DNA from: Punica granatum
Lineage: Eukaryota > Streptophyta > Magnoliopsida > Myrtales > Lythraceae
NCBI RefSeq assembly: GCF_007655135.1
Contig: NC_045129.1
Coordinates: forward strand, 16,962,274 to 17,026,273
Length of the DNA stretch: 64,000 nucleotides
Direction of reading: 5' to 3'
The translations under genes and the position numbers were made by a program. Positions 1 to 11,200 of the stretch are shown one piece after another (position 1 is the stretch's first letter; the number at the start of each line of letters is the position of its first letter). The notes under the pieces were generated by a model. The model was not told the DNA's origin. It saw only the letters and a list, made by a program, of their open reading frames with translations, and made no database searches.

Positions 1-244
1 CTAGCAACTAGCAACAAGCTCCAGCTCTAAGAACCGAAATATTCAAGCAAAAGCCAAGCCAAAAATCCTTAGAGTTTAAGTCGGAATCCATGGCGATCAC
101 TATTCCGACTTAGATCCAAAAATCTCCAAACTCCATAGACCACATGTTTTTTACCTAAGGAATTCATTTTTGAACTTATACTTTCGGTCTGAGGTCATTT
201 GCTCATGATTTCAGGTTGTTTCTATCATTTCGGGTGAAGAACGA

Positions 245-600
245 GGTCTCGAGTGAACAGTGCACCCGTCACCCGCCCGCGCGCCCAGTCGAGCGCCCGT
301 CACCGTACGCGTGCCCGTGCGCGCGCTCATGCAACGCCAGTCACCGCGCGGGAGTTCCTGCGCCCGCCGTGCGCCCCGCACGTTCTTCCCCGTGCATGCA
401 TGCACGCATGCGCCCGTGACGTGCCGAGCGTCTACCCGTGCATCCGCACGCTTGTCACCGCGCATCCGAGCGCCCGTCACCGCGCGATCGAGCGCCTGCC
501 CTCACTTCCGCGCACCAGACATCCTCCTGCGCACCTAGCCGCGCGTTCCACACCTTCCCGCGTCCACTATCGTCCATCCAAGGACTCCACCGAGTCACCC
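245..600. repeat. GC-rich degenerate repeat tract
   Basis: About 350 bases are strongly C/G-rich, while flanking DNA is AT-rich. Variants of CGCCCGTCACCGCGC recur (near 260, 294, 415, 470), mixed with alternating purine-pyrimidine runs such as GTGCATGCATGCACGCATGC. ORFs stay open on several frames because of the base composition, and their proteins are Arg/Pro/His/Ala-rich with no domain I recognise. I treat it as a satellite-like piece of the retroelement LTR. Confidence 0.55.
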
Positions 601-2204
601 GACTCTCGAACACTTCCTTGACTCTTTCCTCGTATTCTGAGGCAATGTATAATATTCTCGACTTAGAGAAGTTAGGACTTTTTACATTACTTGTATGTGT
701 ATGAAATAATATGGTGTTCTAAGCATGTTTAACTTGCAAGACTTAAATTTTATACACTTTCATGTTATGTTATGCATATTTATTACCATATAACTTGCTA
801 GCATGTTGGATAAAGGTTTGGATCGTCGTTTGGAAGACCATCCTAACTCAGAAATGGCAAATGAGCTCTCGGCCAAGTCTCTAAATGGGATGACCGAAAC
901 TTAGCTTGCCCTTTTTTAGTTAAGAATGGTCTTCTTGGCCCGATCTAAGTTAGTTTCCGAGTTCATTTTATTTTTTTTCTTTTTTCATGTATGAAGCCTG
1001 TATTGTTTTATCGATTATGTAAATAACATGTTTGTGTATGTTTACATTTTTGAATGCGCTATGTAAATCATGACAATACCGGTTTTTGTCAAAAATGTGT
1101 TATTCATCATGTTTGATGCTTGAGCATGCGAAAAACAATTAAAACCGAGGCAAGGAAACCATTTGTGACTCGAATTGAGCCATAAGAGCTTTCGGCCATC
1201 CTTGAGAGGGTGAGGCCGAGAGCCTCTTGGCCTTTCTCGAGTCAAGAGTGGTTTCCTTATCTCGAGTTTGATTCGTTTTCTCGAATTGTGTGAAATTGCA
1301 ATTTCAATATCATCACAAACCCCGCGGTAAAAATGTCTTTATAAATGTTATTTCTCAAGCAAACATGCATGGATTCGAATATTGATAACTTAGTCGAGTT
1401 CATTCGGTTATGAGAGTATTTTTGGTTGTTCAACAAAATTATCCTCGATCATTGTGAAACCGTCTCGGTTATCGAACCACGAAAGGTTTTCATAATTAAT
1501 GCATTCGGTAATAATCCTAAGCATTAATTCCACGAATGGGTTAATCGGGACGCTCACACGGTTAATTCATTCAATCTTAAACAACTTTGCACGAACTGGA
1601 CATTAATTTGTAACTCGTGTCGACGAATTACAAAATGGTGTTAATGCCCTTTTCAAAACCCTCATACTTTCAAATCCGTATTGTGTTGTTCCACTTTTCT
1701 GAAAACAAATTTTCAAATCAAGGGCAAGAACATCATTTTGTGATTTAGCGTCATCTTAGCATCGTTTAGGGTGCTAGTAGGGTATTATGTATCAAAAATA
1801 CAATTATCTGACTAATCGTTTCACTCGACCTAACCAAACACTAGATAAGAGTTAGGAGGAATTCTAGATTCCAAATCTAGAGTCAAAACACAAGTTTTGA
1901 TGAATACAATGTAACTTCAGTGTCATTACACCGAATCATTGTAAAAGCGATCCACACACACGAAAATTGACTACGAACATCCGATATGTCAGATTTTCAA
2001 ACAAAAGCCGAATGATAAAACATTGGCACGTGTTTGTTTGTCTAGGATAGGATTTGCATGCCAAAGTACCCCGGATCAATAATTCGTTAAAACACGTACA
2101 CTTGACAATAACAAACACTTTGTCTGTTATTAACATGGCGCATGTTATTTTCTGTACTTGTTTGTCTTGCGGGTCGAGCCTGATCCCTAGGCCGAATAAT
2201 ATTA

Positions 2205-2285
2205 GGGCTCAATGCCCTAATCATCGATCACAAGGTCCAACGCCCTAATCGTCACTCACAGGGTTCAATGCCCTATTCACTAAGA
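2205..2285 (+). repeat. Three imperfect copies of a ~27-bp motif
   Basis: The core (C/T)AATGCCCTA recurs as CTCAATGCCCTAATC, CCAACGCCCTAATC and TTCAATGCCCTATTC. The copies are separated by similar ATCA/GTCACTCACA spacers. It lies inside the outer element's LTR region and has no coding role that I can see. Confidence 0.55.
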
Positions 2286-2649
2286 GCCCACTGAATTGCA
2301 TTTTTCGGTCATTTCGTAAACTCACGGTGAATCGAGTGGAATATTAACCGAAAGCAAACCAAATGGGATTCAGTCATTTGTAATTTGTAATTTATTGTAT
2401 TTATTCTGAGAGCACATTGTAAGGAGTTATTTGTACATTCATTATTGTAAGAATCCCATTCAGTGAGCAAACGGTCCGAGAGTCGAATTAATCGAATCTG
2501 TCTAATGCTTGCCCAAAGAAAAGTAAATCCAAGAACTCGCGGTTCTGGTTCATGCAAGGATTCAACCTCCATGGTTCGATGAACTGTAACGCAAAATTGT
2601 GAACCAATTCCCCGACACACGGGTTTACTTCTCTCTCGGCTTCTCCACC

Positions 2650-3284
2650 AATATCGTTTAGTTCACCGAATTCTGGTGTCAAAACGTGCGAGCTGAAAGC
2701 AACTTAATTCATGTGGTAAATAATAAAACATGCAAGCCTAGCAAATCAAAGTACCGAAAGGGTGTGCGGGATATAGGCCCGCACGTAACATGAACCCCCG
2801 AACACGGACTTTCCGGTTCCGCACAGACCAATGCCTTAACAACAACTAAGTGTTTCATACCCCTAGACCCGGGTAACTTATCCACCCTCGACCTTCAGGT
2901 CGTAAAATGATAAGTGGCGACTCCTTCTCACGCGTGTCCGTCACGCGTTTCCACGGGAAGGTGGACAATATCGTTTAGTTCACCAAATCTCCGGTGTCAA
3001 AACGTGCGAGCTGAGAGCAACTTAATTCATGCGATAAATAATAAAACATGCAAGCCTAGCAAATCAGAGTACCGAAAGGGTGTGCGGGATATAGGCCCGC
3101 ACGTAACATGAACCCCCGAACACGGACTTTCCGGTTCCGCACAGACCAATGCCTTAACAACAACTAAGTGTTTCATACTCCTAGACCCGGGTAACTTATC
3201 CACCCTCGACCTTCAGGTCGTAAAATGATAAGTGGCGACTCCTTCTCACGCGTGTCCGTCACGCGTCCCCACGGGAAGGTGGAC
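2650..3284 (+). repeat. 317-bp direct tandem duplication inside the 5' LTR
   Basis: Unit 1 is 2650-2966 and unit 2 is 2967-3284. Both run from AATATCGTTTAGTTCACC to AAGGTGGAC and differ at only a handful of positions. The 3' LTR copy (about 15833-16147) has the unit once, and more diverged. The duplication therefore postdates the split of the two LTRs, or was lost from the 3' copy. Each unit contains the short palindrome-rich stretch CACGCGTGTCCGTCACGCGT. Confidence 0.9.
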
Positions 3285-3356
3285 ACTCCCAAGCCGCGCG
3301 ATCCAAAAGCGCGCATGTGGGTCCCAACGAGAGTCCACATTCAGGTCCGTACAGCT

Positions 3357-3376
3357 TAGCGACTCCACTAGGGACC
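3357..3376 (+). other. Primer-binding-site-like sequence
   Basis: TAGCGACTCCACTAGGGACC lies directly after the LTR end. It looks like a mutated form of the TGGCGACTCCACTGGGGAC motif that I associate with the start of the internal region in Tat/Ogre-type gypsy elements. That association is from memory and no tRNA comparison was made. Confidence 0.45.
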
Positions 3377-3957
3377 ACACTTAGTAGGTTCAGGCTCGAT
3401 CCGTTTGCTTTGCTTGTATGTTTATTTATCGTTTTTGGTACATTTATTTTACGCACATTTTCTTTTTTGCACTTGCATTGCATCGTTCTAGTGGATTTAG
3501 GCACCAAACGCCTGAAATCCCACGGGCGCCGATCTAGGAAGCTAGGTTAGTCAGTGGTTCCGAGTAAGGGAACGAATCGAGTAGGCTCTGCCACCGAACC
3601 ATCCCCCCAAAGATCCTCGCTCGATTTCAAGGAATTGACACCCTTGAATCGGGAGCCCCCATCCCTAGTTAGTGGTTTTCCCAGTAGAACACTGAAACCA
3701 TGCATAAACAGGGACCGTCATGCTGGACCAAAATAAAACTTCATGCCGTCAACCGACCCAAAGTCAGGTCTTTGAGTCGGCCCCTAGCTTTCTTTTAGGC
3801 GAGCCTTTTGTTGTTTTTCTATAATAAGCGATGTACATTGTAATAGATACAGTTGTACTTTACTTTTCTGCACTGCATGCATGTTTTTAAACAACCTAGG
3901 ACATTGCAACGGTTTGGTTTTAAACATTGAACCGACATTCTCTCCATTTAGGTAAGG
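3377..3957 (+). other. Untranslated leader between PBS and mobile-domain ORF
   Basis: This 580-bp stretch has no domain-bearing ORF. Its short ORFs overlap on both strands without codon structure. It is probably the leader of the outer retroelement. Confidence 0.4.
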
Positions 3958-5452
3958 ATGGATCGCTCGCATCCCTGTCTTAGGCTCGATGTCATCGTCA
4001 CACCAGCCACGGACATCATGCGCCTTTGGAGAATATTCAGCCCTGTTGACCGCGCATTTCTCCAACTCATCATAGGAGAATTGCCACTACTTGCGGATTC
4101 CCCCATTGACCGGACCTTGCTTAGAACAGCTATCAGTTTTTGGGACACTCAGCGGGTCGTGTTCAACTTTCAAGGGACAGAGCTATCTCCTACAGTAGAG
4201 GAATATGCGACACTCATCAGCGGCCCATGCCGACCCGCAACATCGTGGTACCCAACCAGTTTGCCACGATACAGAGTAGACTTGCCATCCTTCTAGGTCT
4301 CTGCAACGAAGAAATTCGTCATGAGCTTAGGTATGGATGGGAGCATAGCGTTAGGACCACATAGCTCATAGACTTCATAAATGTTCGTTCTCTCAATGCC
4401 ACGGGAGAATCATATCAGCGTGACGCTTGTCACGGGTTCCTCTTGCTTATCTTCGGGACCATCCTATTCCCCTACTCGTCGAACCTCATAGACGGGGCAC
4501 TTGCCCAAGTCATTCTCCAAGTGGTAGGAAGCCATAGTTGCGTGAAAATCGTCTTGGCTGAGACCATTCGGTCTCTTGACTATGTACGAGAGGTTCGATG
4601 TGATAGAATGAGAGGAGCTTCGCATCTACTGCAGATTTGGCTTCTTGCACACATTAGGCCGTTCTGCTCATCCCATCCTTTTTTCTACATCACCGACGAG
4701 CGTTCACTCATCGCTCGTCTACTTCAGGTGTTTCGACCTTCTGACCGTGATTACACCGACTAGAAGCAGTTTATGGAAGGTCTCACACCGGCACAGTTTC
4801 TATGGGCTGCTCGTTGGAATCCCGACGGTCCCATGACCATTGGATGTCCTTCGGCCACAGGACTCCCTTTGATCAGTCATTTAGGGAGCACACTCATCTT
4901 TCCAGCCCGAGTCATCAGACAACTCGGTGGTCTACAGGATATCCCTACAAAGGCATATCGCGCTCCATACCACTTCACGTTGGCAGATACGACAGCTTCA
5001 CTTCCGGATAGGTTTCTACGAGTTCGGGAAGTTCGACGCTTGTGGGGCACTCGCATCGTTCAGGAGCTTTACTTCCCGGAACATTCCACTGACGAAGAAC
5101 GAGCTTTCTCAGCTACTACAGCATATGTGGTTCAGTTCCATCCGCAGAAGCTCACACCTGTTCGTCGACTATGCACACCACGGATTCCGCATGCGCTGCA
5201 AGCAGACATTCCAGATATAGAGAGTTCAGTCCAAGGAGCCAGGCGCACGAAGTTGCAGTCTATCAGGAGGAGCGAGATCTACTCCGCTATGAGCTTGTTG
5301 ATACACGTTCAGAGCTCACTGACCACAGAGAGCTTCAGAGGGAGCTAGCTCAGACTCGTGCACGCGTAGCGAACCAAGACAGGGAGATAGCGCGTTTGAG
5401 CGCTACGTTGGATCGAGCGCAGGCAAAAGCGCGCAAGGTCTCCCATCCTTAG
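3958..5452 (+). pseudogene. Plant mobile domain (DUF7745-like) ORF of the outer element, broken
   Basis: The ORF starts at the ATG at 3958. Segments in different frames join into one family-like protein: an N-terminal mobile-domain region with WRIFSPVDRAFLQL and ELSPTVEEYATLISGPCRP (frame of 3958), a central region in the frame of 4443 and 4773 (GLTPAQFLWAARWNPDG, LADTTASLPDRFLRVREVR), and a charged coiled-coil tail near 5240-5452. I see four breaks: a frame change near 4290, TAG at 4362-4364, TAG at 4761-4763, and a frame change near 5215-5245. Plant mobile domain proteins (MAIN/MAIL-type, aminotransferase-like) are known both as host genes and inside retrotransposons. Here the position ahead of gag supports the retroelement form. 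Its role in the element is unknown. It is not expected to make a functional protein. Confidence 0.75.
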
Positions 5453-5843
5453 GTTCAGTTGGTTAGTGTTTTTGCTCGTACAAGACCCACGCAGCACTCA
5501 CTCAGCTACGGGTTGTAATAGGTGTCGGTTTAATGTTTATGTTTTCCTTTTCGAACAAACAGTCTTTGTAAATTATAGAACGTGAATCAAACTGATGTAA
5601 TGGCATTAGTGTTTTCAAACTCATGCATCTCATGCATTTATACACTTAGTCATTTATATTCTGAAATTAGCCAGTGCACAATAATTACACTCACACACTT
5701 ATACATACAGGTGCTAACAACTGGCGTCGCATCGTTATCCTACTCGAGCACGCGCAAGGACGGCAGAAGAACAACCACCGGTCATTTCTGAGCAGGAGAC
5801 TCCACTGGTGCCAGCACATTCTCAAGCCTCACCGACACCCATA
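5453..5843 (+). other. Spacer and upstream part of gag before the copia insertion
   Basis: After the mobile-domain ORF there is about 260 bp without coding signal. A T-rich stretch then ends in ATACATACAG (to 5710), which could be a splice acceptor. From 5718 one frame stays open to the insertion point, and it is in phase with the gag sequence on the far side of the copia element (from 13850). Its composition (Ala/Glu/Pro/Ser) suits the N-terminal part of a gag. No ATG is visible in this frame, so the start is unknown. Confidence 0.45.
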
Positions 5844-7509
5844 TGTTGGGAATTGGTGTATGCCCTAGAGGCAATCTATAATCAGTTCTGTAATATGATA
5901 TCTATTTCATTATATTACGAGGCATATCTGTTATTGTGTAGATTGCGCTAAATATGATTTTACACAATAATGTCCTTGGAATAGTAGGTTCAATAGGCAT
6001 CAAGTGTGATTTGATTGTGAGATCCTATAATTAATGAACATTATTCCTAAATGTCCATAGTCAAAGTATTATCGTTAATTAGGACAACGATAATACGGTT
6101 AGACTAGTGTAAGTGTTGATTGATGACCAAGTCTCATAGGTCATGGATATGGAGATATCAAATCACACCACATGTATACATTAAGAGTAATGTGTATTGG
6201 AATGACCCACCATGAGATTGCTACATGGGTTGTTACGTGACTGTCATTAGCATATCTCAAAGTGACTATAGTGTAATGGTCCTTTGACTTGAGGTCACCA
6301 TAGATTCCTACATGTAATGTCATATACTTTGATACTGTCAAACGCCACTGTAACAGGATGGTTATAAAGACAGTTATTGGGTATACCACAGAGCATGGAG
6401 AGGAATGTGAGTGATCAAAATAGAATTTGTCCCTCCTACGAAGCGGGAGCGATATCTCACGGCCACTTGGTGGTTAAGTCTAAAAGTGTATGCATACCCA
6501 AATGAGTCGATATAACGATATCGAGCTCATTTGTTCTGATAGACTTAACCGGTAAACCAAGAAAGAGAAATATTGAGCCATACAAGGATGTCATCGACCA
6601 TGCCTTGGGCTCAATAGAGATATAGGGGACAATGGATTATATTACACGGTAATATAGGTCACGAGGTTCGTCGAGAAATTGACTTTCCGATTACTTGAGT
6701 AACGGTGATGCATTGCTAGATGCCGCTCACTGTTTGTAATATTGAAATAGAGATTTTGATATTACTATCAACGTAATTGGGAACCTACAGGGTCACACAC
6801 TACGACTAAATTGACGAGATATTTTGAAACAAATAAAATCGTCTAATAGAGATTAGATGATTTAGGATGTGACTAATTAATCGGATATTTAATGAGATTA
6901 AATTTGTCGATTAATTAGACCCGATTTATTAGATTAAATGGACTAAATTGATGCACGATTAATGCGGTGACACATGGGCCAATGGTTTAATGACATTTAC
7001 TTGGACACATGTCACTTGGAGCCTTGATTTTCCTTGTCCCACATCGGCTAGAATTGGTTTTCTTCCTTCCCCTGTTGCTTATAAAAAAAGGGGGCAGATC
7101 ACATATTATATATATATATGCTTATATATAAAAGCGCACACATATTATATATATATATGCTAATATATATATGTACGTGCATATATGTGTGCATATAAAA
7201 TATATATAATTTGGGTTGAATTGTTCAACTCAAATTAGGTCCATTAGTCTTAAATATTTCGGGTGTTGCATCGGTGTTTCTTTCGAGTGTTGGTCGCTAG
7301 CACCGCCGATCTCGAAGACTCGTCGACAAAGTCGGTGTGGACACCGGTAGAGGCGTCACGCGTGGGACGCTTGGTCGACAATTTTAAATATTCCAGGTAC
7401 GCTTTTATTTACTCTTATTCTTCTAGTAGGTCTTGGAATTAGTTTCACGGGTAGGAAATTTTGAATTTCTGTTCCTTTTTCGCTTCCGTTGCGCCCCGTG
7501 GAACTAGCA
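5844..7509 (+). repeat. 5' LTR of the copia element
   Basis: The LTR is 1666 bp and bounded by TG...CA. A TATA-box-like TTATAAAAAA at about 7079-7088 follows a pyrimidine-rich stretch and is the best promoter candidate. The AT-repeat TATATATATATATGC around 7105-7180 lies just downstream. The LTR also holds an 82-codon antisense ORF, copied exactly in the 3' LTR; nothing suggests that it is a gene. Confidence 0.97.
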
Positions 7510-8186
7510 ATTGGTATCAGAGCCTAGCTAGTTAGAATCTGAGTAGATAATAGCATAAAATATGATTTTATGCTTGGTACTGGTATGATTATGTTTGATA
7601 TTTGCGGTGCATGACTGTTAGACATGGACTATGTCCTAGTTGTGTTAGTATAATAGTTATACGTGTGGACTATTATGTAATAGTTACATAATAGTGTATA
7701 GTGAGATCGATTAAATGTTAATCAAATCCCTCAAAATATTAAGTCCATATCCTTCCACCGTGTAACGCTCGTCAAGACCAAGATCGATGAGTGTGTAGAC
7801 CTTGCCTTCGCAGGATGCCCTTATCTATCCTAGTAAGACGTTGTGTTTACCAGTGGGTCGGACTTAACTGAGCAAGCCTAATAGGATTAGGAGTTCAGAG
7901 GCATGTAGTTGGGCATCGATCTATAAGATAGATTTGAATAAGGAGTTATTCACTCAACTAATCAAGAGTTGCATGTGATGCAATTGGGAAAGTGAGTTCC
8001 CTACCTAAATAGCCAGTTCTGGGTGAATCAGCCCTCGCTGACTCAGAGCTTGGTGAGATATGGATCTTGAGCTACTATGAGAATGATATTCTCTGAATCA
8101 ATGTTGAGGGTCATTGATTTGATATAAATAGTGGGAGCAATATTTATAAAGTCCTCATTAAATATTGTTGTGTCATAATACTTATT
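7510..8186 (+). other. Copia leader with initiator-Met primer-binding site
   Basis: TGGTATCAGAGC at 7512-7523 lies two bases after the LTR and matches the usual plant copia PBS for initiator methionine tRNA. The remaining ~660 bp is untranslated leader, and I see no coding or structural feature in it. Confidence 0.85.
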
Positions 8187-8210
8187 TTGTATATTTCTAT
8201 GGTAGTTACC

Positions 8211-11200
8211 ATGGCAGGGAGCACTTCTAGTACTTTCTGTTTGCGATCCGTCCTTGATAAGGACAAACTGTCAGGGAATAATTTCCTTGGTTGGTATCGA
8301 AACTTGAGAATTGTTCTCACCCAAGAAAAGAAGCTATATGTCTTAGAGCAACCTCTTCTTGCGCCACCGCCTGACGATGCCCCCCAAGCTGAGAAAGATG
8401 CTTATAGTAAGCATCATGATGATGCCGTAAACGTCGGATGTCTCATGTTAGTCACCATGGACTCGGAGCTTCAGAAGCAACACGAGAACATGAAGGCGTA
8501 CGATATGATCGTGCATCTCAGGCAGCTCTATCAAGAGCAGGCCCGACATGAGAGATTCGAGATCTCTAAAGCACTTTTTCAAGCAAGGTTGACTGAGGGT
8601 AGCCCGGTGGGTCTTCATGTACTCAAGATGATTGGGTACGTTGAGACTCTGGGAAGACTGGAATTTCCTCTTGGTCAAGAGTTGGCCACAGATTTAGTCC
8701 TACAGTCGCTGCCCAGCAGTTATAGTCAGTTCATTATGAGCTATAATATGAATGACTACAATAAACCATTGCCTGAACTGCTTAGCATGTTGAGAACAGC
8801 TGAGCATGATATCAGCAAGGGGACGTCCGTTCTAATGGTCCAAGGGACCAAAAGAAAGGGCAAGAGCAAGAGTAAAGGCAAGAAGGCTAAAGGTGCATCC
8901 AATTTTGACTTGGGTGCGTTAAAGCCTAAAGCCAAGGTGGCGAAGAATGATTACTGCTTCCATTGTGGCAACACTGGACATTGGAAGCGGAATTGTAAGA
9001 TATACCTGGAAGAGTTGAAGAAGAAGAAGGGAAGTGAGACTTCCACTTCAGGTATCCATGTTATAGAGATTAATGTATCTACTACTTCTACATCTTGGGT
9101 ATTAGATACCGGATGTGGTGCTCATATTTGTGGAAATATGCAGGACCTAAAGGACAGTAGATCGTTGACAAAGGGCGAGGTGAACCTACGAGTTGGAAAT
9201 GGAGCAAGAGTTGCTACATTAACTGTAGGGACTTATCACCTAGTTTTACCTACTGGGCTTGTATTAGATCTTAACGACTGTTATTATGTACCTGCTATTA
9301 GTAGAAACATAATATCTGTTTCTTGTTTAGACAAGAAGGGATTTTGTTTCACTATAAAGAACAAGTGTTGTTCTATGTACATGAATGATGTATATTATGG
9401 CAGTGCACATTTAAGTAATGGTCTGTATGTTCTTGATCTAGATACGCCTATTTATAATGTGGAAACCAAACGGCTCAAATCTAATGATTCGAACCCGACT
9501 TACCTCTGGCATTGTCGTTTAGGCCATATTAGCGAGAATCGCATCTCTAGACTCCATAAGGATGGATTACTGGACTCGTTTGATTTAGAATCGATCGAGA
9601 CATGCGAACCTTGCTTAATGGGGAAAATGACTAAGGCCCCTTTTACCGGAAAAGGTGAGCGAGCTAGTGATCTTTTGGCTCTCATACATACCGATGTATG
9701 TGGACCAGTGAACAAGCTTGCTAGAGGTGGGTATCTCTACTTTATTACATTTACTGATGATTTCAGTAGATTTGAATATGTGTTTTTGATGAAACACAAA
9801 TCTGAATCCTTTGAAAAGTTTAAAGAATTTAAGAATGAAGTGGAGAATCAGTTGGGTAAGAGCATTAAAGTTCTTCGATCAGATCGAGGAGGTGAATATT
9901 TGAGCTATGAGTTCGCTGACTATCTTAAACAGTGTGGGATTTTATCTCAACTGACTCCACCTGGAACACCACAATGGAATGGTGTAGCTGAGAGGAGGAA
10001 TCGAACTTTATTAGATATGGTTCGATCTTTGATGAGTCATGCAAACTTACCTGACTCCTTCTGGGGATATGCTCTACAGACAGCTGCTCTCATATTAAAC
10101 AATGCTCCGTCGAAATCAGTTGAAAGGACACCATATGAGATGTGGTATGGGAAGCGTCCCAAGATGTCTTTTCTAAAGATATGGGGTTGCGAAGCTTATG
10201 TGAAGAGATTATCTTCGGATAAGCTTGGCCCTAAATCGGACAAATGTTACTTTGTGGGGTATCCTAAGGAAACTCGAGGATACTATTTCTATAATCCCAT
10301 CGAGGGCAAAGTGTTTGTCGCTCGAACTGCGGTATTCCTTGAGAAAGAGTTTCTCTTCAAAGGAACTAGTGGGAGGAAATTAGAACTTGGGGAAGTTCTA
10401 CCACAAAATGACATTGACCAATCGACGGGCAATGTTGCAGAACAAGTATCACAAGTTGTTGTGGCACAATCTTCTACACAGGTGACACAGGAGCCTCGTA
10501 GGTCTAGTAGGATACGTCATGAGCCCGAGAGATATGGATTTCTCGTGACTCAAGACAATGACGTATTGCTCATAGATAATGATGAGCCTACAACCTATGC
10601 GGAAGCCGTAATAGGCTCTGACTCTGAGAAATGGCTGGTGGCCATGAGATCTGAGATGGAGTCCATGTACACTAACCAAGTATGGACTTTGGTTGATCCA
10701 CCTGAAGGGGCAAAACCCATTGGGTGTAAGTGGGTCTTCAAGAAGAAGATTGACATGGACGGTAATGTGATTACCTTTAAGGGCCGACTTGTGGCAAAAG
10801 GTTTCAGACAAGTTCATGGTGTTGACTATGACGAAACCTTTTCCCCGGTAGCTATGCTTAAATCCATCAGGATCTTGCTTGCAATTGCAGCTTATTATGA
10901 TTATGAGATCTGGCAAATGGATGTCAAAACTGCTTTCCTGAACGGGAATCTCCTCGAGGATGTGTATATGACGCAACCTGAGGGTTTTGTCGATCCACAT
11001 AGTGCCAGAAAAGTTTGTAAGCTACAACGGTCTATTTATGGGCTGAAGCAAGCTTCTAGGAGCTGGAATCTTCGTTTTGATGATGCAATCAAAGAGTTTG
11101 GCTTCATCAAGAATGAAGATGAACCCTGTGTTTACAAGAAGGTTAGTGGGAGCATAGTAATCTTCCTGGTGTTATATGTAGATGACATACTTCTGATCGG

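Larger units (their letters stand above)
1..3353 (+). repeat. 5' LTR region of the outer gypsy-type element (left boundary unknown)
   Basis: Only about 2320-3353 is confirmed as LTR by similarity to the 3' copy at 15508-16215. The part to the left is assigned by continuity only. Inside it are a GC-rich tract (about 245-600), a triplicated short motif (2205-2285) and a 317-bp tandem duplication (2650-3284). The right end is set at 3353, just before the PBS-like sequence. No gene is seen here; the small ORFs on both strands are compositional. Confidence 0.5.

Noticed and set aside
211..704. Several overlapping ORFs of 67-122 codons on both strands
   Set aside because: They are open on many frames because of the GC-rich repeat composition. 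Their proteins are Arg/Pro/His-rich low complexity.
4927..5220. 97-codon ORF within the mobile-domain region
   Set aside because: It is an off-frame shadow. The frame of 4773 carries the family-like sequence.
6141..6389. 82-codon minus-strand ORF, also at 12476-12724
   Set aside because: It lies in the copia LTR and is duplicated only because the LTR is. There is no family similarity.
10449..11000. 183-codon ORF antisense to the copia polyprotein
   Set aside because: It is a shadow of the intact sense ORF and has no domain.
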